From NCBI GenBank assembly GCA_949840885.1, contig CATKYJ010000029.1, positions 1-57,981 on the forward strand: a stretch of DNA of 57,981 nucleotides, in the 5' to 3' direction. Both the position numbers and the translations under genes were made by a program. This DNA comes from an uncultured Acetatifactor sp. GTDB lineage: Bacteria; Bacillota; Clostridia; Lachnospirales; Lachnospiraceae. Below the pieces are notes generated by a model that saw only the letters and a program-made list of their open reading frames with translations, was not told the DNA's origin and did no database searches. Of this stretch, positions 34,234-41,092 are shown piece by piece (position 1 is the stretch's first letter; every line of letters starts with the position of its first letter).

Positions 34234-35850
34234 TCAGTTCCAATCTTCGTTCAGCCAGTTGCGCAGCAGATTCGCCGCAGCTTCCGGATTCTCATCCACA
34301 AACTTCTCCACCAGCTTGCGGGTATCGGATTTGGTCTCCACATCGATGTTGTCCAGTTCAGGCTCCGGAGGCGTAGACTGCAGCATATCCTCCACGGACA
34401 GCTCCGGCTCCTCCTCCACGGCAGCCTTTTTCTTCAGCCCCATGCTCCGCAATATCACAAAAGCCAATAAAGCGAGGATCAAAATGATCATCACGATGCT
34501 TACGATGTCTGTGGTGCTCACAGTCTCGAAAAAGCCTTCCTTGTCAAAGAACAGGGGAGATTCATAGGCAACGACTACAACTCTGCTGACATCGATTCCG
34601 CTGGCATAGGCCACCATCTGGACAATGTCCTGGTCTACCTCCTGCTTAATGTCGTCTCTGTGGGCCTCCTTGAACTCCTCCCAGGTAATCCCCTCTAAAA
34701 GCCCCTGCCTCTCCACATTCTCTTCCCGATACTCCCGATACTTGATCAGCGCCACGGATATGGAAGAATTCGCATAGTCAATGCTTCCGGCAGGCGTAAT
34801 GGTGTTGGTCTCGGACACATTGTTCTGGTAGTCCACAGAACGCTCTTCCTGGGAACTGCTTCCGCCCCCGGTTCCCAGATAGCCGTACCCGGTCAGGTTC
34901 TCCGTATTGGAATCCGTGCCTGGTATGCCACCCGTTTCGTTAGTACTCTCGTAACTGAGCGTGTCCTCATGAGACGGCAGACCGGTCTCACGGTCATCGC
35001 TGGTGTAATACTCTACGACTCTCCTGTTGTAATCGGAGAAATCCACAGAAAGATGACTGCTGACCTCCGCCGTATTGAACTGCTTGGTGCCCAACAACAC
35101 TTTCTTTACCTGGTTGGTCACCATGGCTTCCGCCTGTATCTGCAGTTCCTGCATGGAGTTCGCAATCCCCATTGAAGAATATTCGTCCCCGCCGGCAAAG
35201 AGCAGATTGAGATTCTGGTCTACTATGGTTATGTTCGCCGTGGTGGTATTGCCAAGCGCAGTGGCAGCCGCCTTTGCCATGGCTGCGGCGTTTGCCGTGG
35301 TGAACTCATCCGTCACAGTCACCTGTATGTACGCAGAATCCTCCGCGTCCATATCGGTCAGCCTCCCGGAACTTGACTGCCTTTTCAGCTGGACCTTCAC
35401 GTCCTTGATGGGCATGGTTCCGGCGAACATATTCTCCAGTTCTTTCTGGCGAAAGACCGTGTACTGATTCTCCCTGTCAGCGGATGTAGTAGACATGCCG
35501 CTCTCTACCACATCGCCGTATTTCAGGCTCCCCGGCACATACCCCTCCGAGGCGATGGCCATATTGGCCTGGGGGAGCTGGCTCCTGAGCACTTCCACGG
35601 TTCTGGCATCCGCGCTCTCTTGGTGCGTAATGCCGGCCTCCTCCAATATCTCTACGATCTTTGCCGCGGTAGCGCTGTCCTCATATGTATCAAGTCTCAC
35701 GTACTGAGGCCTTGTAAAGGTATATATGACAATGACAAAAGTAAATACTACGACTGCGACGATGGCAATGATGATCGTCTTCTGTCTGCTAGTGAATTTA
35801 TTCCACCATTCCAGTAATTTACCCGGTATCTCTTTTAGCTTGTCAGCCAT
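34234..35850 (-). CDS. fliF: MS-ring protein FliF
   Basis: The 538-residue FliF has membrane helices at about 25-45 (IIIAIVAVVVFTFVIVIYTF) and 445-465 (SIVMIILILALLAFVIL). Ring-building motifs lie between them (RPQYVRLDTYEDS, NMFAGTMPIKDVKVQL). The C-terminal FliG-binding peptide is ENPEAAANLLRNWLNED. It is the first ring assembled in the membrane. Confidence 0.97.
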   Translation of the reverse strand: MADKLKEIPGKLLEWWNKFTSRQKTIIIAIVAVVVFTFVIVIYTFTRPQYVRLDTYEDSATAAKIVEILEEAGITHQESADARTVEVLRSQLPQANMAIASEGYVPGSLKYGDVVESGMSTTSADRENQYTVFRQKELENMFAGTMPIKDVKVQLKRQSSSGRLTDMDAEDSAYIQVTVTDEFTTANAAAMAKAAATALGNTTTANITIVDQNLNLLFAGGDEYSSMGIANSMQELQIQAEAMVTNQVKKVLLGTKQFNTAEVSSHLSVDFSDYNRRVVEYYTSDDRETGLPSHEDTLSYESTNETGGIPGTDSNTENLTGYGYLGTGGGSSSQEERSVDYQNNVSETNTITPAGSIDYANSSISVALIKYREYREENVERQGLLEGITWEEFKEAHRDDIKQEVDQDIVQMVAYASGIDVSRVVVVAYESPLFFDKEGFFETVSTTDIVSIVMIILILALLAFVILRSMGLKKKAAVEEEPELSVEDMLQSTPPEPELDNIDVETKSDTRKLVEKFVDENPEAAANLLRNWLNEDWN

Positions 35851-35925
35851 GGTGCTTCTCTCCTAGTCATTTCAAAATTCCCTGCCTTTCATGCCATCCT
35901 AAGCGCCGGATGGATGAATCATGCG

Positions 35926-36279
35926 TCAGATCTGCATCTGCATCAGTTCCTTATAGGCATCCAGCAATCTGTCACGGACAGCCACCGTGTACTGCAGGGC
36001 TGTGGACGCTTTCTGCAGGGCAATGGTCAGATCATGGAAATTCTCCGTCTCGCCCATGGCAAACTTAAGGTATTCATCCTCCCCTTTGGAGAGATAACTG
36101 TTGGTGGTCTTTATATTGTCAATGGCGCTGTTCAAAAAGGCCTCGAACAGACTGCCGCTCGCTTTCTCTTCCTTGTCCGTCAGGGTTCCGGTGAGGGAGG
36201 TCTTCTTTACGCTCTCCGCCCCGGATACGCTGTTTACGCCCGGAACCCTTTCGAGACCCGTCACTGCTGCGATATCCAT
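35926..36279 (-). CDS. fliE: Hook-basal body complex protein FliE
   Basis: A 117-residue rod adaptor protein with the C-terminal conserved helix FHDLTIALQKASTALQYTVAVRDRLLDAYKELM. It joins the MS ring to the rod. It stands between flgC and fliF. Confidence 0.94.
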   Translation of the reverse strand: MDIAAVTGLERVPGVNSVSGAESVKKTSLTGTLTDKEEKASGSLFEAFLNSAIDNIKTTNSYLSKGEDEYLKFAMGETENFHDLTIALQKASTALQYTVAVRDRLLDAYKELMQMQI

Positions 36280-36372
36280 ATTATGTACGCCCTTCTTTCA
36301 TTCTCAAATTCTGTGCAGTCTTATACTTAGAAACTATTCAATCAGATTCTTAGGAACTGTTCAAACAGAGCC

Positions 36373-36837
36373 TTACGAGCCGATCTCCAGCCCTCTCTGA
36401 GCCATGGCCTTGCTGGCATTGAACGCCGTGGAATTGGCTTCATAGGCCCGGCTGGCATCTATCATGTTTGTCATCTCGGTGATGATGTTCACATTGGGAT
36501 ATGTCACATAACCATTTTCATCCGCATCCGGGTGGGAGGGATCATAGGCCATGTTCATCTCCGTGACATAATCGTGGTACACGCCGGGCACTCTGACACC
36601 CGTGCCAACGACCTGGTTTATACTATGCTCGTGCAGGGTCTTGCCAAAGATATGGCTGAAAGAGCATGGCTTCCTCTCTGTCTTCTCCTCAAAGGCCACT
36701 ACCTTTCTGCGGTAGGGAGTGCCGTCTGCGGTACGGGTGGTACTGGCATTAGCCACGTTTTCCGAAATGATGTCCATGCGGTATCTCTCCGCCGTCATGC
36801 CGGAAGCATTGATATCGAAAGCTGAAAACAAACCCAT
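36373..36837 (-). CDS. flgC: Proximal rod protein FlgC
   Basis: The 154-residue rod protein begins MGLFSAFDINASGMTAERYRMDII, followed by SENVANASTTRTADGTPYRRK, and ends MIDASRAYEANSTAFNASKAM. These are standard FlgC motifs. It lies 19 bases after flgB. Confidence 0.96.
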   Translation of the reverse strand: MGLFSAFDINASGMTAERYRMDIISENVANASTTRTADGTPYRRKVVAFEEKTERKPCSFSHIFGKTLHEHSINQVVGTGVRVPGVYHDYVTEMNMAYDPSHPDADENGYVTYPNVNIITEMTNMIDASRAYEANSTAFNASKAMAQRGLEIGS

Positions 36838-36856
36838 CTTCCTATCTCCTTTTCCT

Positions 36857-37246
36857 TTACTTCATCACTGTCTGCAGATTCGTAAACTCCTGATTGATGC
36901 TGGTGATCAGGCCCTGGTACTTTAACTGGTTCTCTGCCAGCATCACGCCCTCTGTATCCGGATCCACATTGTTTCCGTCCACACGGTAGGAAAACTCCCT
37001 GTGATCCGTATAGACACGGCCTGTCAGCCTCTTCAGATCCAGCCCCGACACCTTTGCGTCCGTGGAGCGGTATTTGCTCCTTCCCAGAGCATTTTTCAGT
37101 ACGTCCTCAAATGCCACGTCCTGTCTCTTATATCCCGGCGTGTCCGCATTGGAAAGATTGTTGCCGATGGCTTCATTGCGCATCCAGCTGGCGTCTGCCG
37201 CCCTGTCCAGGACATTTACATAATCGAATACACTCGATTGAAACAT
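36857..37246 (-). CDS. flgB: Proximal rod protein FlgB
   Basis: The 129-residue rod protein, first gene of the flagellar operon. It carries ASWMRNEAIGNNLSNADTPG followed by YKRQDVAFEDVL, and a C-terminal helix ENQLKYQGLITSINQEFTNL. AAAGGAG precedes the ATG and the operon promoter lies about 80 bases upstream of it. Confidence 0.96.
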   Translation of the reverse strand: MFQSSVFDYVNVLDRAADASWMRNEAIGNNLSNADTPGYKRQDVAFEDVLKNALGRSKYRSTDAKVSGLDLKRLTGRVYTDHREFSYRVDGNNVDPDTEGVMLAENQLKYQGLITSINQEFTNLQTVMK

Positions 37247-37323
37247 GGGCTTCTCCTTTCTGTCCTAACATCTGTATGTAATCAAAATTGAAAGTAAACA
37301 CACACAATTATTCATTCTAGTCT

Positions 37324-37351
37324 ATTATAAACGTTTTCTCTAAAAAAACAA
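37324..37351 (-). promoter_or_regulatory. Main promoter of the flagellar operon
   Basis: Minus strand: -35 TTGTTT (37346-37351), 16-bp spacer, -10 TATAAT (37324-37329). It is the only good promoter in the 293-base gap between codY and flgB. The rest of that gap holds the codY terminator, a CodY-box-like site and AT-rich sequence without other features I can name. Confidence 0.7.
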
Positions 37352-37352
37352 T

Positions 37353-37367
37353 ACTTTTGCGAAAAAT
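37353..37367 (-). promoter_or_regulatory. CodY-box-like sequence next to the flagellar -35
   Basis: Minus strand ATTTTTCGCAAAAGT matches the CodY consensus AATTTTCWGAAAATT at 11 of 15 positions and lies one base upstream of the -35. CodY represses fla/che in Bacillus subtilis. Such matches also arise by chance in AT-rich DNA. Confidence 0.4.
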
Positions 37368-37420
37368 TACTAAATTTCCCACATCTAAATCCGAAATGGC
37401 AAACCCTCTTTCCAAATAGT

Positions 37421-37464
37421 ACATATAAAAAGGGACTTATTGCCCTGATTCAATAAATCCCTTT
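37421..37464 (-). terminator. Intrinsic terminator of codY
   Basis: Minus strand: 14-bp stem (arms 37451-37464 and 37429-37442, starting AAAGGGAT, with one G-U pair) around an 8-base loop, followed by TTTTATATGT. It lies 76 bases after the codY stop. Confidence 0.85.
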
Positions 37465-37539
37465 ATCTTTTCCTTTACATTTCCGGCCCTGCGGCCTTCC
37501 CAAATCCGTTTGGCTATGTAAATTCACTTGTCATTCGCT

Positions 37540-38331
37540 TCACTGTCCGTGCTGATTCTGCCGCTTAAGCTCCTCTATCTCATCGAAGAGCACATCGTTG
37601 AGCACTTTGATGTAAGTCCCTTTCATGCCTGAGGAACGGGATTCGATGACCCCGGCGCTCTCGAACTTCCGCAGGGCGTTCACGATGACGGAGCGGGTGA
37701 TTCCCACCCTGTCCGCGATCTTGCTGGCTACCAAAATCCCCTCCATGCCGCCCAGTTCGTCAAAAATATGGGTGATGGCCTCCATCTCGGAAAAGGAAAG
37801 GGTACTGATTGCTGATTTCACCACCGCCACTTTGCGGCTCTCCTCCGCGCTCTCCTCGTTGATGGCCCTGAGCATCTCAAGTCCTACTACAGTCGTGCCG
37901 TATTCCGATAAGATGATATCGTCTATCTCATACTGCCTGTCACATTTATAGAGAAACAGCGTGCCCAGTCTCTCGCCCGCGATTTCTATGGGCGTGATGA
38001 TGGCCTGGAACTTCCGGATATCCGGACTCTCGAATCCCAATGTCTCCAGATTCACGTTCTCTTTGGTGGAAAGAATGGCCAGAAGCCTTTCGTTGAGCAT
38101 GGAGTCCACGAAACCGCCCACATTCTCGTCTATCAACTCGGTGATGGAATCGATCCCCTCCGCCTTGCCAACGCCCAGCACCTTTCCCTTGCGGCTGATG
38201 ACAAGCACATTGGATTCCAAAATTTCGCGCATCACCTTGCAGATATCATTGAACACCACCTTGCTGGAATTGTTATTGTGCAATAGTTTTCCGATTTTTC
38301 TGGTCTTGTCCAGAAGCTGTACGCTACTCAT
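37540..38331 (-). CDS. codY: Global nutritional repressor CodY
   Basis: The 263-residue GTP- and branched-chain-amino-acid-sensing repressor. The N-terminal GAF domain (MSSVQLLDKTRKIGKLLHNN ...) binds isoleucine/valine. The C-terminal winged helix contains ASKIADRVGITRSVIVNALRKF and ESRSSGMKGTYIKVLND. The frame continues upstream to 38418, but ATG 38331 is preceded by GGAGG and gives the normal length. It has its own promoter and terminator, and its gene directly precedes the flagellar operon, one of its known targets in Bacillus. Confidence 0.97.
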   Translation of the reverse strand: MSSVQLLDKTRKIGKLLHNNNSSKVVFNDICKVMREILESNVLVISRKGKVLGVGKAEGIDSITELIDENVGGFVDSMLNERLLAILSTKENVNLETLGFESPDIRKFQAIITPIEIAGERLGTLFLYKCDRQYEIDDIILSEYGTTVVGLEMLRAINEESAEESRKVAVVKSAISTLSFSEMEAITHIFDELGGMEGILVASKIADRVGITRSVIVNALRKFESAGVIESRSSGMKGTYIKVLNDVLFDEIEELKRQNQHGQ

Positions 38332-38431
38332 TCCCCATCCTCCGCTTTTGTCCCGCGGACTGCAAAACATCCTGCCTTTTGACCGCTTATCTTTTATGCA
38401 GCCATGATGAAAGAACAATCATGATATTTCC

Positions 38432-38460
38432 ATCATATCACAAATAATATCAGATTACAA
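38432..38460 (-). promoter_or_regulatory. Promoter of codY
   Basis: Minus strand: -35 TTGTAA (38455-38460), 17-bp spacer, extended -10 TGATATGAT with TATGAT at 38432-38437. A CATGAT-N9-ATCATG inverted repeat (38403-38423) lies in the early transcribed region. Confidence 0.7.
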
Positions 38461-38486
38461 TGCACAAACAATCAAAATTTTCGTAT

Positions 38487-40580
38487 TTATACAGATTTGT
38501 TTGACAATTCAGACAAAATCTGGAAACCGCACTGAGAATCGCTGCAGACCAGCTTGTTCCCCTTGACCAGAAGCGGGGCATTGCAGCGAGGGCAGTTCTC
38601 CCCGGAGGGCTTCTGCCAGGACATGAAGTCGCACTCCGGATTGCCTATGCATCCATAGTACTTTCTCCCTTTCTTGGTCTTCTTCAGCACCACATCCTTG
38701 CCACACTTGGGACAGGCCACGCCGATTTTCTCAAAATACGGCTTTGTATTGCGGCACTCCGGAAATCCCGGACAGGCCAGGAATCTTCCGTGGGGGCCGT
38801 ATTTGATCACCATCTTCCGTCCGCAGAGATCGCATTCCTCGTCGCTGACCTCATCTGCGATGGACACCTCTGCCAGCTCTTTCTCCGCCACCTTTACGGC
38901 CTCGTCCAGATCCGGATAGAAATTGGACACTACGGTCTTCCATTTCACGCTGCCCTCTTCCACGGAATCCAGCAGCGCTTCCATACTGGCGGTAAAATGC
39001 ACGTCCACAATGGAGGGGAAAGCCTCTTTCATCATATGGTTCACAACTTCGCCCAGTTCCGTGACATAGAGATTTTTCTCCTCTTTCACCACATAGCGCC
39101 TGGCCAGGATGGTGGTAATGGTAGGCGCATAGGTGCTGGGGCGCCCAATACCTAGCTCCTCCAAGGCCCGCACCAAAGTAGCCTCATTGTAATGGGCCGG
39201 AGGCTGGGTGAAATGCTGCCTGGGGTCAAAGGACTTGAAAGAAAGCACACTGTCCTTGCCAAGGCCCACCGTCAGAGTGTTCTCTTCCTTTTCCTCATCG
39301 GCCAGGTTGTATACGCTTAAAAAGCCGTCAAACTTAAGGGCCGAGGCCGATACGGCGAAGATATGATCCGCCGCCTGGATCCTGACAGATGTGGTCTCGT
39401 ACTGTGCCGCCGCCATGCGGCTTGCGGTAAACCGCTTCCAGATCAGCTGGTAGAGCCTGAACAGGTCTCTGGGGAGCTGCTCTTTGATTGCCGCGGGAAT
39501 ACGGTTCAGATCCGTAGGACGGATAGCTTCATGGGCGTCCTGTATCTTCTGGCCGCTCTTCTTTTCAGACGCCGTCTCGCTTAAGTATTTCTTTCCATAC
39601 TGAGCAGTGATAAACTGCTCTGCCATGTCCTCCGCCTCTTTGGAGACCCGGGTGGAGTCCGTACGCAGATAGGTGATCAGGCCCACGGTGCCCTCTCCCT
39701 GGATGTCCACGCCCTCGTAGAGCTGCTGAGCCAGGCGCATTGTCTTCTGGGTGGAGAAATTTAAGAGTCGGCTGGCATCCTGCTGTAAGGTGGAAGTGGT
39801 AAAGGGCAGGGGCGGCTTTTTGTGCCGCTCTCCGCGTTTCACCTCTTTGACCGTATATTTCGCTCCTTTCAGGGAAGCCATGATCCCATCGGCCTCTTCC
39901 TTACAGGTAATAGCGCATTTCTCGTCCCCTTTGCCGTAATATTTGGCGCAGATGGGCTTCTTCTCCCCCTTTACGTCCAGATTCACGTCCAGAGACCAGT
40001 ATTCCTCAGGGATAAAAGCATCGATCTCCTCCTCCCTGTCGCAGATGATGCGCAGCGCCACGGACTGTACCCTGCCGGCGCTCAAGCCCCGTTTGACTTT
40101 CTTCCATAATAAAGGGGAAATGCGGTAGCCTACCATGCGGTCCAGCATGCGGCGGGCCTGCTGGGCATCCACCAGGTTCATGTTGATCTCGCGGGCGTTC
40201 TTTAAGGACTCTTTCACGGCGTTCTTCGTAATTTCGTTGAACGTGATGCGGTAGACTTTCTTGTCCGTCAGGCCTTGCTCCAGCTTCAGGGCATAGAGCA
40301 GATGCCAGGAGATGGCCTCCCCCTCGCGGTCAGGGTCCGTGGCCAGATAAATCTTCTCGGCCTTTTTTACCTCCTTGCGCAAGGCGGCCAGAATATCCCC
40401 CTTTCCCCGGATGGTGATATACTTCGGTTCATAATCATGCTCCACATCTATGCCAAGCGAACTTTTGGGCAGGTCGCGCACATGCCCATTGCTGGCGGCC
40501 ACTTGATAGTTGGAGCCTAAGAATTTTTTGATAGTCTTCACTTTCGCGGGTGACTCTACGATAACCAGATATTTTGCCAT
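38487..40580 (-). CDS. topA: DNA topoisomerase I
   Basis: A 697-residue type IA topoisomerase that relaxes negative supercoils. The Toprim domain has the acidic set Glu9 (VESPAK) and TDPDREGE (Asp82, Asp84, Glu86). The catalytic tyrosine is Tyr304 in GLITYLRTDST. Three C-terminal zinc ribbons follow (CDLCGRKM...CPGFPEC, CPKCGKDV...CIGNPEC, CPRCNAPL...CSDSQC). The start ATG 40580 (MAKYLVIVES) has AGAGGAT upstream; the longer frame to 40613 has none. In related genomes topA follows dprA directly; here they are about 10 kb apart. Confidence 0.97.
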   Translation of the reverse strand: MAKYLVIVESPAKVKTIKKFLGSNYQVAASNGHVRDLPKSSLGIDVEHDYEPKYITIRGKGDILAALRKEVKKAEKIYLATDPDREGEAISWHLLYALKLEQGLTDKKVYRITFNEITKNAVKESLKNAREINMNLVDAQQARRMLDRMVGYRISPLLWKKVKRGLSAGRVQSVALRIICDREEEIDAFIPEEYWSLDVNLDVKGEKKPICAKYYGKGDEKCAITCKEEADGIMASLKGAKYTVKEVKRGERHKKPPLPFTTSTLQQDASRLLNFSTQKTMRLAQQLYEGVDIQGEGTVGLITYLRTDSTRVSKEAEDMAEQFITAQYGKKYLSETASEKKSGQKIQDAHEAIRPTDLNRIPAAIKEQLPRDLFRLYQLIWKRFTASRMAAAQYETTSVRIQAADHIFAVSASALKFDGFLSVYNLADEEKEENTLTVGLGKDSVLSFKSFDPRQHFTQPPAHYNEATLVRALEELGIGRPSTYAPTITTILARRYVVKEEKNLYVTELGEVVNHMMKEAFPSIVDVHFTASMEALLDSVEEGSVKWKTVVSNFYPDLDEAVKVAEKELAEVSIADEVSDEECDLCGRKMVIKYGPHGRFLACPGFPECRNTKPYFEKIGVACPKCGKDVVLKKTKKGRKYYGCIGNPECDFMSWQKPSGENCPRCNAPLLVKGNKLVCSDSQCGFQILSELSNKSV

Positions 40581-40630
40581 AATCAATGATCCTCTGCTTT
40601 TTATATATGCCATTTTTGCACTCGTGAATT

Positions 40631-40659
40631 ACTATACATCGAAAAAACGAGATATGCAA
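40631..40659 (-). promoter_or_regulatory. Promoter of topA
   Basis: Minus strand: -35 TTGCAT (40654-40659), 17-bp spacer, -10 TATAGT (40631-40636). The predicted start is near 40623, about 43 bases before the ATG. Confidence 0.75.
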
Positions 40660-40673
40660 GTGTAAATTTTCAC

Positions 40674-40711
40674 AAAAAAAATGCCAAACCGCTTATGTCT
40701 CAGGTTTCAGC
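40674..40711 (-). terminator. Probable terminator downstream of tRNA-Glu
   Basis: Minus strand: imperfect stem GCTGAAACC / GGTTTGGC (40703-40711 and 40683-40690) followed by ATTTTTTTT (40674-40682). Confidence 0.55.
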
Positions 40712-40744
40712 ACTTTCTCGGATAGAACTATTCTTTTGCAAGAG

Positions 40745-40816
40745 CAGCTGATAGGGGAATCGAACCCCTGTTTCCGCCGTGAGAGGGCGGCGTCTTAACC
40801 GCTTGACCAATCAGCC
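40745..40816 (-). tRNA. tRNA-Glu (anticodon CUC)
   Basis: The minus strand folds as a 72-base cloverleaf. The acceptor is GGCTGAT / ATCAGCT, and the D-arm contains TTGGTCAAGCGGTTAAG. The anticodon stem CCGCC / GGCGG encloses CTCTCAC, giving anticodon CUC. The T-arm is AGGGGTTCGATTCCCCT. The discriminator reads G and the 3' CCA is not encoded. The first acceptor pair is G-U, slightly unusual for tRNA-Glu. It has its own promoter upstream. Confidence 0.93.
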
Positions 40817-40864
40817 ATTTCCTTGTCCTGGGAGGTAACTCTGTCACCGCCTCGGTACTTGATT

Positions 40865-40893
40865 ATCTTACTACAGATTCATTCGAAATGCAA
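40865..40893 (-). promoter_or_regulatory. Promoter of tRNA-Glu
   Basis: Minus strand: -35 TTGCAT (40888-40893), 17-bp spacer, -10 TAAGAT (40865-40870), about 45 bases before the mature 5' end. Confidence 0.65.
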
Positions 40894-40953
40894 GTACTTT
40901 TTTCAAATTTTTTTAATTTTTTTATGTTTTTTGATTTTTGCGACAGTTCCGCC

Positions 40954-40973
40954 CAAAAAGCGCAAAACGCGCT
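40954..40973 (-). terminator. Small intrinsic terminator after the sensor kinase
   Basis: Minus strand: AGCGC-GTTTT-GCGCT followed by TTTTGG. It lies 120 bases past the kinase stop, downstream of the larger hairpin at 41023-41068. Confidence 0.6.
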
Positions 40974-41022
40974 GGCCAAGATGCCCCGGGATCCGGATGA
41001 GGTGTTGGTCTTGATGCGGCCA

Positions 41023-41068
41023 AGAGGCGGGCGAAAGGAGAGACACCCTCTCCTCTCCGCCCGCCTCT
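41023..41068 (-). terminator. Large GC-rich hairpin after the sensor kinase
   Basis: A perfect 11-bp arm pair, AGAGGCGGGCG (41023-41033) with CGCCCGCCTCT (41058-41068), extends inward through AGGAGA / TCTCCT. It lies 25 bases after the kinase stop and has no U-tract, so it may stabilise the mRNA 3' end while termination occurs at 40954-40973. Confidence 0.6.
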
Positions 41069-41092
41069 GCCGCCGTTATCTTTCACCCGCTT

